A DNA stretch of 64,000 nucleotides from Megalobrama amblycephala (taxonomy: Eukaryota; Chordata; Actinopteri; Cypriniformes; Xenocyprididae), in contig NC_063044.1 in the NCBI RefSeq assembly GCF_018812025.1, forward strand, positions 48,833,989 through 48,897,988, given 5' to 3'. Shown here in pieces: positions 11,703 to 21,446 of this stretch (position 1 is the stretch's first letter; each line of letters opens with the position of its first letter). The notes beneath the pieces were generated by a model, which did no database searches, was not told the origin of the DNA, and was given only the letters and a program-made list of their open reading frames with translations. Made by a program: the position numbers and the translations under genes.

Positions 11703-13715
11703 GTGGGAGACACACCTGTTGCGCCCACACAAACCGCCGTTTTCACGGCGAACACTATTTTACTTCATCAAAAAGAGAGCAAATTTCTTCTTCCACCTCT
11801 CTCGGTGTACAGCCCCCTCACCGGTGGCCTGTCATCCGACGTTATACAACCCCTTGTCACTCGGGCCGAGGCTTGGCAAACCATCCCCGATGTGTCGGGC
11901 TGGATCCTGGGGATCGTAACTCAGGGCTACTCGCTCCAATTTGCACGACCGCCCTCTCGCTTCGCCGGGGTGCTGCAAACCTCGGTGAACCTGGACGACG
12001 CTCACGTCCTCCGAGCCGAAGTTATGACGTTGCTAAGAAAGGGAGCTGTGGAAATAGTTTCCCCTGCGGAGAGCGAGTCAGGCTTTTACAGCCGCTACTT
12101 TCTGGTCCCCAAGAAGGATGGCGGTCTCAGACCCATCCTAGATCTCAGACTTTTGAATTGCTCCCTCATGAGACGGATGTTCAAAATGCTGACGCTGAAG
12201 CAGATCCTCGCGCACATTTGCCCCGAGGACTGGTTCTGCTCGCTGGACCTGAAGGATGTGTATTTTCACATCCAGATAGTCCCCCATCACAGACGATTCT
12301 TGAGATTTGCATTCGAGGGGGTGGCATACCAATATACGGTCCTGCCCTTCGGGCTGTCTCTGGCTCCTCGCACTTTCACCAAGTGCATGAACGCGGCGCT
12401 TTCCCCTCTGAGACAAATGGGAATCCGGGTTCTAAATTATCTTGATGACTGGCTCATTCTAGCCCATTCGCGAGCCAAGCTGGAACACCACAGATCCATG
12501 CTCCTCAGCCATCTACAATGTCTGGGTCTCAGGGTCAACTTAGCCAAGAGCTCGCTGTGCCCCAGCCAAAAAATTTCGTTTCTGGGGGCAGTGTTCGACT
12601 CAGTCCGTATGACGGCAGTAGTCTCGCCAGAACGCGCTCTGGCGATTCAGCAGCTCGCGGCCTCAGTCAAGAACAAAGCCTATCTCCCTCTGAAGCTTTT
12701 CCAGAGGTTGTTAGGGTTGATGGTATCCGCCTCCCCGGTGCTGTAGCTCGGCCTTCTTCGGATGCGGCCTCTTCAGTACTGGTTGAAGTTACGGGTTCCT
12801 CCAAGCGCCTGGCGGCACGGCCGCTTATGTCTCAAGGTCAATCAGGCCTGTCTTCTGGCCCTGAAACCTTGGTTGAACCCTGCTTGGTTCAGTCTTGGAG
12901 TACCCCTGTAGGCGGTCTCACGACGGACGGTGCTCTCAACGGACGCCTCCAACTCGGGTTGGGGCGCTGTGTGCGAGGGCAGACCGGCCTTCGGCTCGTG
13001 GACTCACGAGGAAAGCCGTCTACACATCAACTGCCTCGAGATGCTAGCAGTGATGAAAGCCCTTCAATCCTTTCAGGCTCACTTAACAGGACGCCATGTC
13101 TTAGTCCAATCGGACAGCATGACAGTGCTGTCGTACATAAACCACCAGGGCGGTCTTTCGTCCAGCCGCTTATGCACTCTGGCAAAACGCCTTCTGGAAT
13201 GGGCTCTGCCGAGACTTCGGTCGCTCAGAGCGACTCATATTCCTGGCAAGACCAATCTGGGCGCGGACATGTTGTCGCGGAGCAACATCCCCTCAGACGA
13301 GTGGATGCTCCACCCCCAGACGGTTCTCATGATTTGGGAGCTCTTCGGGAAAGCAGAGGTAGACCTCTTTGCCTCAGAAGACAACTCTCACTGCCCAACA
13401 TTTTTCTCGAAGGAAGTCGATGCTCTGGCCCACACATGGCCCAGCACACTCCTTTATGCTTTTCCCCTGATCGCACTGATCCCCCAGGTCATCAGGCGCA
13501 TCAGGGAAGACCAACACAGAGTCCTTCTGGTGGCCCCGCTCTGGAGGAGCCAAGTTTGGTCCTCGGAGCTGTTCAAGCTCTCTACGAGAGCCCCTTGGCC
13601 GATTCCCCTGAGACGGAATCTCCTTTCTCAGGCAAACAGAACGATCTGGCACCCACAGCCAGAACTCTGGGCTCTACACGATGGGAGCTGGTTAACCTCC
13701 CTGGGGACGTTCTAA
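11703..13715 (+). pseudogene. DIRS reverse transcriptase / RNase H ORF with two stops
   Basis: One frame runs throughout, with TAG at 12744-12746 and TAG at 12909-12911. RT motifs appear in order: YFLVPKKDGGLRPILDLR (about residues 138-155), FCSLDLKDVYFHI, VLPFGLSLAPRTFTK and the catalytic NYLDDW at about 12437. The RNase H part follows the second stop: LSTDASNSGWGAV, ESRLHINCLEMLAV, VQSDSMTVLSYI and HIPGKTNLGADMLSR, giving the expected D, E, D, D set. It copies element RNA into DNA. The 3' end overlaps the recombinase ORF in another frame, as is usual for DIRS. Confidence 0.88.
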
Positions 13716-16237
13716 ATACCATATCTCAGGCGAGAGCCCCGTCCACGAGACGCCTCTACGCCCAGAAATGGTCTGTCTTTGTTGATTGGTGCTCTTCACG
13801 CAACATAGACCCCGTGGAGAGCGACGTATCTTTCATACTGTCTTTCCTCCAAGAACGTTTAGATATGGGGCGTACCCCTTCTACGCTTAAGGTATATGTA
13901 GCAGCCATCGCAGCGTTTCATGCTCCTATTGCTGGCCAGTCAGTGGGTCGAAACGGCATTGTGGTCCGTTTTTTAAGGGGTTCTAGGTGATTAAATCCAC
14001 CTCGTCCCCTCACTGTTCCCACTTGGGACCTTTCCCTGGTCCTCAGGGCCCTAAAAGGTAACCCCTTTGAGCCGCTGCGTTCAGCTGACCTCAGGCCCCT
14101 GACGCTGAAAACCGCTCTGCTACTTGCTTTAGCATCGGTCAAGCGTGTTGGCGATTTGCAGGCCCTCTCTGTGAGCCCTGCATGCCTCGAATTCGGGCCT
14201 AATGATTCTACAGGGAGTGCAGAATTATTAGGCAAGTTGATTTTCTGATCATATTTTTTTTCCAAGCACATTTTACCAATTCCAATCCACATCAATCTTA
14301 ATATCTAATATTAATATTGTTTTTAATCATTTATAAGTGATATATAATTGTTCATGAAGGCTGGAAATGAAAAATGCCTTATATTCAGGTGTGCAGAATT
14401 ATTAGGCAGGTTTTCTTTTACAGGCAAAATGAGCCAAAAAAGAGATTTAACTCAGACTGAAAAGTCAGAAATTATTAAATACTCATGAGAAGGACGCAAT
14501 ACTAATTCAATACTAGAAATTGCAAAGTTAAAGCATGACTAATGGACAGAAAAATGCTCATTGGGTCAGCGGGGTCAAACAAAAACAGGTGGAAATGAAA
14601 AGACACATGTTAACTGCAAAATAATTCAGGATTAAGGTGAAGAATAAAGTGTGAAACAATCAGGAACCCTTTAGTCTCCAGCAACACCATTTTCCAGAAC
14701 TGCAATCTACCTGGAGTCTCCAGAAGTGCAAGGTGTCAGGATCTCAGAGACTTACGTTAGCTAAAGAATCCTAAAAAATAACCCACTCTTAATAAGAATC
14801 ACAAGCTGAAGTGTTATAAAATACATGAAGACTGGGTTTTTATAGGCCTTATAGACAGACAGCTTGAGAGTGACTCTTGAAGGACCAGCACCACATCCTC
14901 TTGTACCACTGTTTGAAGAATTTATCTTCCAGAATCTGGCAGTAAGGTGTGGGAGTTCACTTTTAGTCCATCTCTTATCCTGAAATGTCCGTCTTGCAGA
15001 GATGGACTAAAACTGATCTTCCAAAACTTACTGCCAGATTCTGGAAGATGAATTCTTCAAACAGTGGTACAAGAGATTGTGGTGCTGGTCCTTCAGGAGT
15101 CACTCTCAAGCTGTCTGTCTATAAGGCCTATAAAAACCCAGTCTTCATGTATTTTATAACACTTCAGCTTGAGATTCTTATTAAGAGTGGATCATTTTTT
15201 AGGATTCTTTACCTTCGTAAAGTCTCTGAGATCCTGACACCTTGCACTTCTGGAGACTCCAGGTAGATTACAGTTCTGGAAAATGGTGGCGCTGGAGACT
15301 AAAGGGTTCCTGATTGTTTTACACTTAATTCTTCACCTTAATTCTTAATTATTTTGCAGTTAACATGTGTCTTTTCTTTTCCACCTGTTTTTGTTTGACC
15401 CCGCTGACCCAATGAGCATTTTGCTGTCCCTTGGTCATGCTTTAACTTTGCAATTTCTAGTATTGCATTAGTATTGCGTCCTTCTCATAAGTATTTAATA
15501 ACTTTTGACTTTTCAGTCTGAGTTAAATCTCTTTTTTGGCTCATTTTGCCTGTAAAAGAAAACCTGCCTAATAATTCTGCACACCTGAATATAAGGCATT
15601 TTTCATTTCCAGCCTTCATGAACAATTATATATCACTTATAAATGATTAAAAACAATATTAATAGTAGTTATTAAGATTGATGTGGATTGGAATTGGTAA
15701 AATGTGCTTGGAAAAAAAATATGATCAGAAAATCAACTTGCCTAATAATTCTGCACTCCCTGTAAGGTCATTCTGAAACCCAGGCATGGCTACGTTCCCA
15801 AGGTGCTCTCAACCCCGTTTAGAGCACAGGTCATCTCGCTTTCTGCTCTTCCTCCCTCTACGGATGAACGAGAGCTGGAGTTACTCTGCCCTGTCAGGGA
15901 ATTGAGGACCTATGTGGAGCGATCGCAGCCTTTCAGGCAGTCGGATTAACTCTTTGTTTGTTTTGGTGGCCGCACCAAAGGGTCTCCGTTCTCAAAACAG
16001 CGTCTCTCACGTTGGATAGTCGACGCCATTAACCTATGTTACTCCTCTCTGGGCACTGAATGCCCCATAGGAGTCAGAGCCCATTCCACTAGAGGAATGG
16101 CTTCCTCATGGGCTTGGTCCAACGGAGTTTCCATTAAAGACATCTGTGAGGCGGCCGGCTGGTCTTCGCCGTCCACTTTTGTCAGGTTTTATCATCTTGA
16201 TGTCCCGACCTTGCAAGCTCGGGTTCTTTCAGTGTGA
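13570..16237 (+). pseudogene. DIRS tyrosine recombinase, interrupted
   Basis: A single frame (different from RT) carries the N-terminal SAM-like arm (ISQARAPSTRRLYAQKW, FILSFLQERL). It then has SVKRVGDLQAL with the first catalytic Arg, AHSTRGMASSWAW with the His-x-x-Arg box near 16080, and VRFYHLDV with the catalytic Tyr near 16190. It ends at TGA 16235-16237. Damage consists of a TGA at 13988-13990 (probably from CGA), a TAA at 15947-15949 and the element at 14211-15762. Removing that element with one TA restores the codons exactly (insert of 1554 bp, a multiple of 3). The enzyme would integrate the circular cDNA. Confidence 0.88.
14211..15762. mobile_element. Long palindromic foldback element, TA target (Tc1/mariner-like)
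   Basis: The ends are CAGGGAGTGCAGAATTATTA and its reverse complement, flanked by TA on both sides. Almost the whole 1552 bp is one inverted repeat: each arm is about 770 bp, with the turn near 14975-15000. The arms differ at scattered positions. No transposase ORF is present. It sits in the DIRS recombinase gene and is the youngest layer of the nested stack. Confidence 0.9.
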
Positions 16238-16397
16238 TTGGGCGGCCTCTTACGAGTTCCGCCTCAAGCTGTTACCCTTGTTTGTAGTGTAACAAGGGAT
16301 ACGGCGGCTTTGCCTTCTTACTTGTTTTCTTGGTCCCCTTCCGGTGTCCAAAACAAGTTATGTCGTTCCCTGCCTTGGCACGGCGCGGTTGAATTCG

Positions 16398-16492
16398 TTC
16401 CCCATATGCAGTACGAGTGAAGTATCGAAAGGGAACATACTCGGTTACTAACGTAACCTCGGTTCCCTGAGATACGGAACGAGTACTGCGTT
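16398..16492 (+). repeat. DIRS internal complementary region
   Basis: CAGTACGAGTGAAGTATCG then AAAGGGAAC is the reverse complement of the element's left end. The adjoining CGGTTACTAACGTAACC with CCCTGAGATACGGAACG is the reverse complement of its right end. This back-to-back arrangement is the hallmark used to join the DIRS circle. Confidence 0.85.
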
Positions 16493-16544
16493 ACTTGCCG
16501 TGCCACGAGGCTGTGGCTCAGAGTCATCGCTTCAGTCGATTGAC

Positions 16545-16811
16545 CTGAAATCCTATGGCGAAACGCCTGCTTATATAGCCCTTAACCCCACCCATTTCGG
16601 CAGGAAAGTTTGCGCGCTTTCTCGCCATAGGCCGCGCAGCTATGCTGCGCCGTCATTGGTTCAACAACTTGTCTATGAGTGAACCAATGACGGTGCAGTT
16701 ACACTGCGTTATTGAAAAAGGCTTCAGTGACGGGGAAAAAGGGAGACTTTTCCCCATACGCAGTACTCGTTCCGTATCTCAGGGAACTGAGGTTACGTTA
16801 GTAACAGAGTA
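16545..16811 (-). repeat. DIRS right inverted terminal repeat
   Basis: This is the mirror of the left repeat. It extends about 30 bp further outward (GGTTACGTTAGTAAC), matching the second half of the internal complementary region. Confidence 0.85.
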
Positions 16812-17015
16812 CGACATCTTGCACAATGGGTATGAATGTAACATAAAAGTACTCTACATATTTATATATTTTGCTATTGTATTTTGGAGTTACACTTTCA
16901 TAAACTTTTCTATTATCCTCTGATTGTACAATGGTAAATATTACAATATCATAGCACAACAACAGTGATCAGAAATAATGATAAGCCTAATACAATAAAA
17001 ACAATGTCATATAGA

Positions 17016-17330
17016 TCATTTAGTCTCAGGCATAAGAAGTGGATTGTCCTTCACCTTAAATGTTTGTCTTTTAATCCTGAAATGCGAGGCAAATGTTGGA
17101 TCACAATAATTAGAAGTTTCCACAAATGCCTTCACTCGATTGGGATGTTCTCTTTTATTCTGGACGGCAAGGGCAGTGACTTCGAGCGTATTTTGCAGTA
17201 TTAAACACGTATTTATACCGACTTCATCAAGCTCTGAAAATTCTTCAAAAAGAACACAAAGAATGGCCTTCTCAGCTGCCACAGTTGCATCTCTTGCGTC
17301 ATCAGAACAGGGTGTTCAATGCACCACCGT
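17016..17330 (-). pseudogene. HARBI1-like transposase N-terminal fragment
   Basis: The minus-strand frame includes LFEEFSELDEVGINTCLIL, a short VQNKREHPNRVKAFVET and SHFRIKRQTFK. The last motif resembles the region before the catalytic domain in PIF/Harbinger-type nucleases (SHFR.. .TF). The catalytic DDE part is missing, probably lost when the TTAA and DIRS elements entered. An ISL2EU assignment is possible. Confidence 0.4.
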
Positions 17331-17378
17331 TTCTGTTTAAAAAACGTTTTGCAACATTTTGTAGGGACTAAACGCAGC

Positions 17379-17425
17379 CCTGCACTTTTTTCACTCCTCC
17401 CCTCACTGCAGCCGCCTTATATTTA
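17379..17425 (-). repeat. Dispersed GC-rich repeat, copy C, part 3
   Basis: CCTGCACTTTTTTCACTCC and CTCACTGCAGCCGCC are the reverse complement of the outer start of copies A and B (1143-1185, 2017-2060). They continue the copy broken at 7804. Confidence 0.8.
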
Positions 17426-17834
17426 TTTTTTTGCTACATCAAATATTATTTGTAGTGCCTCCCGTCCAAAAATCGCAAAAGGCTTTGGCTTTGTTACTTC
17501 TGATAAGAATAAAAGTTTCAGTTTTCAAATTCTGTCAATTTTATCATGAAATTCAAACAAAAAATGGTGTTTTGACGCTTTTAAATATGACGTGTCAGAT
17601 CGCTGTAATGTCTTTATTTCCTCTTCAATACAAGTTATATCTCGAAAAACATGCATGAAAATCAAAGGTATTATTAAAGATATAGCCTAGTACAACTTAC
17701 CAGAATGTATCACGTCTCATGTAGTCACTTTATTTGTGCTTCAACCGCGGAAAGACGTCAATAAAACAGCTTGTGAACAATGTCACATCATGTCAAATTT
17801 ACCTCAGGAATGTTTTCCAATGTTTACAGTTCTA

Positions 17835-17838
<4 letters not shown>

Positions 17839-17882
<44 letters not shown>

Positions 17883-17889
17883 CATCTAT
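17839..17889. repeat. (TC)n / (TATC)n microsatellite
   Basis: About 16 TC units are followed by TATC/CATC units. An hAT-like end (CAGGGCTGACCC) begins at once after it at about 17890. Confidence 0.9.
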
Positions 17890-18640
17890 CAGGGCTGACC
17901 CTGAGTAGTCAACGATTCGAATCTTCGATAGGAGGAGCCTGATTCGACTACCAATCTCACAGTCGAATCTTCACAGAGGTGTTATGAAAGGAGATATGGG
18001 GCGCTCAGTATCTGATTTTACATAGACAACCTATTATGTTAATGCTGTAAATAAAAATGTGAAAAGAAAGAAGCCTTTAATAAATGTTTTTAATGTGCGT
18101 GAATAAATCCAACCATCCCGTGATTTAAGTTTCACTATCCGTGACCGACAGATGATCATCTTGGCAACAGGGATTAAATCTTTAGATTTTCCTATCCCAA
18201 ACATTATTAAAGTGTAGAATTGGATGCACTTTGAAACTGTAAAAGATGATCCAAAAAACGTATGATGCAAGTTGTGCCAACAGCTCATGTCCTATACAAC
18301 TCAACAACGACAAACATTGTGGCGCGCTTCTGCCGGCCAACGTTAACGAGCTGACTAATGTTAGCTGACTAGCACACTATTTGAAAAGACTCAAACGGAC
18401 ACAGGCAGATCGCGTGAAAGACTTTTTTTTTTTTTTGCTCTCAATCAGGTAGGGGAAAAGTGATGTCAAAACATTTCAGCTGGTTCTAATTTGATTTTTG
18501 ATGCTGTGAATGTTTAGCTAAAAAGACTGCCACTCCAGTTTAGCTTTTATTGGCTCTGCAGTTAAAAACACAAAGTTGACAATTCTGGCTATACTTTCAT
18601 TAATTTTAATTTATTTATTGATCACTCTGGGTTATCTAAT
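17890..18640 (+). mobile_element. hAT remnant with BED zinc finger
   Basis: The left end CAGGGCTGACCCTGAGTAG is followed by repeated GATTCGAATCTTC / GATTCGACT / AGTCGAATCTTC motifs, typical subterminal repeats. A BED-finger segment lies at 18221-18322 on +: W-M-H-F start, then CKLCQQLMSYTTQ with the C-x2-C pair. A TGA at 18263-18265 stands where Trp would be expected (V-W-C). No catalytic domain follows before the MITE at 18645, so the transposase is truncated. Confidence 0.55.
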
Positions 18641-18644
18641 TTAA

Positions 18645-19100
18645 AGGGTTAGTTCACCCAAAAATGAAAATTCTGTCATTTATTACTTACCCCCATGTCG
18701 TTCCACACCCGTAAGACCTTTGTTAATCATCGGAACACAAATTAAGATATTTTAGTTGAAATCCAATGGCTCCGTGAGGCCTCCATAGGCAGCAATGACA
18801 CTTCCTCTCTCAAGATCCATTAATGTATTAAAAACATATTTAAATCAGTTCATGTGTGTACAGTGGATCAATATTAATATTATAAAGCGACGAGAATATT
18901 TTTGGTGCGCAAAAAAACAAAAAACAAAATAACGACTTATTTAGTGATGGCTGATTTCAAAACACTGCTTCATGAAGCATCGGAGCAAAAATGAATCAGT
19001 GTATCGAATCATGATTCAGATCGCGTGTCAAACTGCCAGCGGCTGAAATCACGTGACTTTGGTGCTCCGAACAGCAGATTCGATACACTGATTCATTTAT
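18645..19100. mobile_element. AGTTCACCC-family MITE, truncated
   Basis: It begins GGGTTAGTTCACCCAAAAATG and contains TGTCGTTCCACACCCGTAAG, both shared with copies at 29373-29670 and 45990-46193. Only one side and the central part (ATCACGTGACTTTGG near 19050) are seen, and the right end is missing. Confidence 0.7.
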
Positions 19101-19205
19101 GATCTGATGCTTCCTGAAGAAACATGGGAATGATGATGACAGAAAACAGAAATTGATTAACTGATTGAGAGAAGAAAAGTGAAACTGCCAGCAATTCAAA
19201 ATCAG

Positions 19206-19237
<32 letters not shown>
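19206..19237. repeat. Poly-A tract
   Basis: A run of 32 A residues precedes the HECT-like pseudogene by about 70 bp. Confidence 0.95.
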
Positions 19238-19240
<3 letters not shown>

Positions 19241-19305
19241 ACTTGGCAATAAAAATGCTGAAAGCAAGACAAGGAAAATTGAACTTGGCTGAATGAACTA
19301 CCAAG

Positions 19306-20560
19306 ATGACAGCTACAAACAAGTTAGAAGACCAAAAGGAGGTGGAACACAAGAAATCTTTGTTAAAAAAAGAAGACACTGTGTCAAATGTTCTGGATAT
19401 TGGGAGAAAACTTTTTTTCCCTGGTGGTGAATCAGCTAAAGGGAATGCTGATAATTTCAACTTTATGCTCTGTGTCACTGGCTCTGAAGAACCACTCAGA
19501 GAAGTTCAGACAATTGGCTACTTGTATGAGGCAACACATTACAGAGCCCTTAGACTGTATGTGTGCACAAGACTGAAAGATCATAATTCTGACCAGAGTG
19601 ATGAAACTGACAGGAATCTGACTTTAAAGAGACCCCGGCTTACTTCCACTCCAGACATAACTCAATGTACTTCAGGATGTCACAATCAGAACAGAAGTGA
19701 AACTTTGCCCTCCCCACCTTCTACGCCTGTAAGTTTGAATGATGATGTACTCCAGTCTTCTGATGATGAAGTGGTGTTCCTGAGTAATGATTTAAACACA
19801 TCATTTGACATGGTCTCTGACACCCTTGTATACTCAACTGTACATGTTGATTGTGTGGGGACAGAAACATTTGTAGAAACAATACTGGAAACCGTTCCAT
19901 CCGAGTCAGATTCAGTCTTCATTCCAGGTAGCACATTCTGTGAAGTTACAGATGCTAAAGAAACTGTGCCAGAAGATCCACCTCAGGCAACTGACACCCA
20001 GGAGCCAACAAACAAGGACTCGTTCTTTGAAAATTCTGCATCCCAATGTGACATTTAAACGTGTACTCGAAAATGGTGAGGAGGAAGCTGGCATCGTTGA
20101 TGGGAGTGTCCCGTACTGTATTACTGAATTCTGGGACACATTTTTTGCAACAAGAACTTGTGGAACAACTTACAAGATACCTACTCTGCATCACACTTAC
20201 TGAGAAAGCGAGTGGGAAGCTGTTGCACATATTTTTGCCTTTGGGTGGCTGTGCTTTGGTTATTTGCAAATTCAGCTGGCACCTCCTTTTTCCAAAAGAA
20301 GCACTGTCCCTTCCTTCACCAGAAACCAGTCTAATGGAGGCGTTTTTCAATTACATTAGTCCATCAGAGAAGGATGTTTAAAGTGAAGCGCTCCAAGACT
20401 TCCAAAGTGCTGACATGGATGAAGTCATCAGTGTCCTCAGCAGTCACAGCTGCACAGTGCTTCCTAATGAAAACAATCTCCAGAAAATACTGGAAGAAAT
20501 TGCACATAAAGAGATGGTGCAACAACCAGCCTACATAATAAAGTGCTGGAAACCCATTTC
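19306..20560 (+). pseudogene. HECT-like (G2E3-related) fish multicopy protein, frameshifted
   Basis: The first frame (19306-20058, 250 aa) begins MTATNKLEDQ and includes VLDIGRKLFFPGG and YRALRLYVCTRLK, then an acidic Ser/Thr-rich linker. Another frame continues NGEEEAGIVDGSV and ITEFWDTFFATRT. A third frame reads SLMEAFFNYISPSEKDV, a TAA at 20379-20381, then DMDEVISVLSSHSC and KEMVQQPAYIIKCWKPI. These are hallmarks of HECT-like C-terminal segments in many fish loci annotated as G2/M-phase-specific E3 ligase-like. I see neither the HECT catalytic Cys region nor an intact frame. A MITE cuts the 3' end near 20560. Function is lost; intact relatives are presumed E3 ligases. Confidence 0.65.
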
Positions 20561-20752
20561 CCAACCCTGTTCCTGGAGGCACACCAACAGTACATGTTTT
20601 GGATGTCTCCCTTATCTGATCCATATATTTCTAGTCTTGGAGTTTCTACTAACGAGCTGATGAGTTGAATCAGGTGTGTTTGATTAGGAAGAGTTGGAAA
20701 ATGCGTAGTGTTGGTGTGCCTCCAGGAACAGGGTTGGGAAACACTGCCATAT
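20553..20752. mobile_element. hAT-type palindromic MITE
   Basis: TTCCCAACCCTGTTCCTGG near 20560 and CCAGGAACAGGGTTGGGAA near 20728 are inverted repeats with an AT-rich middle. The left tip is decayed, so no target duplication can be read. It is related in plan to the MITE at 26872-27065. Confidence 0.75.
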
Positions 20753-21446
20753 AACTGAAAATCTCCAACCAAAGGCAAGGTGTGGCAAAATCTGTTATCT
20801 TCCCACAATCAATGTCCCCGTCTGAAACAATTGTATCAAATTATCTCTTGCCATTCATTAGGAAGAGAGACCAAAAGGAGCTTGGTCTTTTTCTCAGATA
20901 CTGCACAGGGTCTGATTAATTTCTCTCCGAGACAATTGAGGTAACATTTAAAGAAATGAGTGTGCAGAACATCGCCAGACCCAGAGCCTGGAAGTTGTAC
21001 ATGAGGAAGGGTTTCACATGTTGTAAGTCACAACCGTTGCTACGCCGGATTGTGGTTATTCCACATGTTTACAACAGTGTCCAGTTCATTCTAAAAACAA
21101 AGCATATTAGGGATAAATAAAGGAGTATAATGACTTGTTGTCTAGTAGCAGGTAAGAAAGTTACAATAAATAAAAAATAATATTTAACCTGGAGGGCCAT
21201 TGTCTGGCAGAGTTTAGCTTTGACCCTAATTAAACAGCTTTACCAGTTAACCAAGAAACTAGAAACGTCCTGGCAAATGAATTGAGGCAAGTTGGAGCTA
21301 AACTCTGCTGGATGTTGATTCATGAGCCGAATTGAACACTGTATTTACACATTCTGATCACAGTGTGACAAGGTGATACCCAAAGATTGCACTTGATTCT
21401 GACTACGCCACTGGGGTTTATACCCATGGAAATAATTTAATATAGC
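20753..21446. other. Non-coding spacer with MITE fragment
   Basis: A decayed palindromic fragment lies near 21190-21345 (CTGGAGGGCCATTGTCTGG ... GTTGGAGCTAAACTCTGC), related to the MITE at 3460-4967. I see nothing else. Confidence 0.5.

Larger units (their letters stand above)
9547..16811 (+). mobile_element. DIRS1-type tyrosine-recombinase retrotransposon, degenerate
   Basis: Gag, RT-RNase H and tyrosine-recombinase ORFs are arranged in DIRS order, between inverted terminal repeats. An internal complementary region near 16398-16492 pairs with both outer ends. There is no target-site duplication, as expected for recombinase-mediated insertion. Total length is 7265 bp, or about 5.7 kb without the inner palindromic element, which fits the family. 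All three ORFs carry stops or frameshifts, so this copy is dead. The GC-rich coding part stands out from the AT-rich surroundings. Confidence 0.9.
7805..17378 (-). mobile_element. Composite insertion: Harbinger/ISL2EU-like element holding two others
   Basis: The insertion splits repeat copy C. The outer ends, GGGCACGTTCAAGCTCAAAC at 7805 and the reverse complement of GGGCTGCGTTTAGTCCC at the right, form imperfect inverted repeats. CCTG is present on both sides. A minus-strand ORF at 17016-17282 encodes a HARBI1-like fragment. The left part is interrupted by a TTAA element (7989-9539) and the DIRS element (9547-16811). I cannot choose firmly between PIF/Harbinger and ISL2EU. Confidence 0.5.

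Noticed and set aside
9815..11755. Several minus-strand open frames across the DIRS gag/RT region
   Set aside because: These are shadows of GC-rich coding sequence on +. They carry no motifs, whereas the + frames carry clear RT and recombinase motifs.
12518..13560. First two thirds of a 490-codon frame ahead of the recombinase
   Set aside because: It overlaps the RT-RNase H frame and is Ser/Pro/Gly-rich nonsense. Recombinase similarity starts only near 13570-13730.
19306..20560. Active ubiquitin ligase gene
   Set aside because: Two frame changes, a stop and a MITE break the frame, and the catalytic Cys region is not visible.
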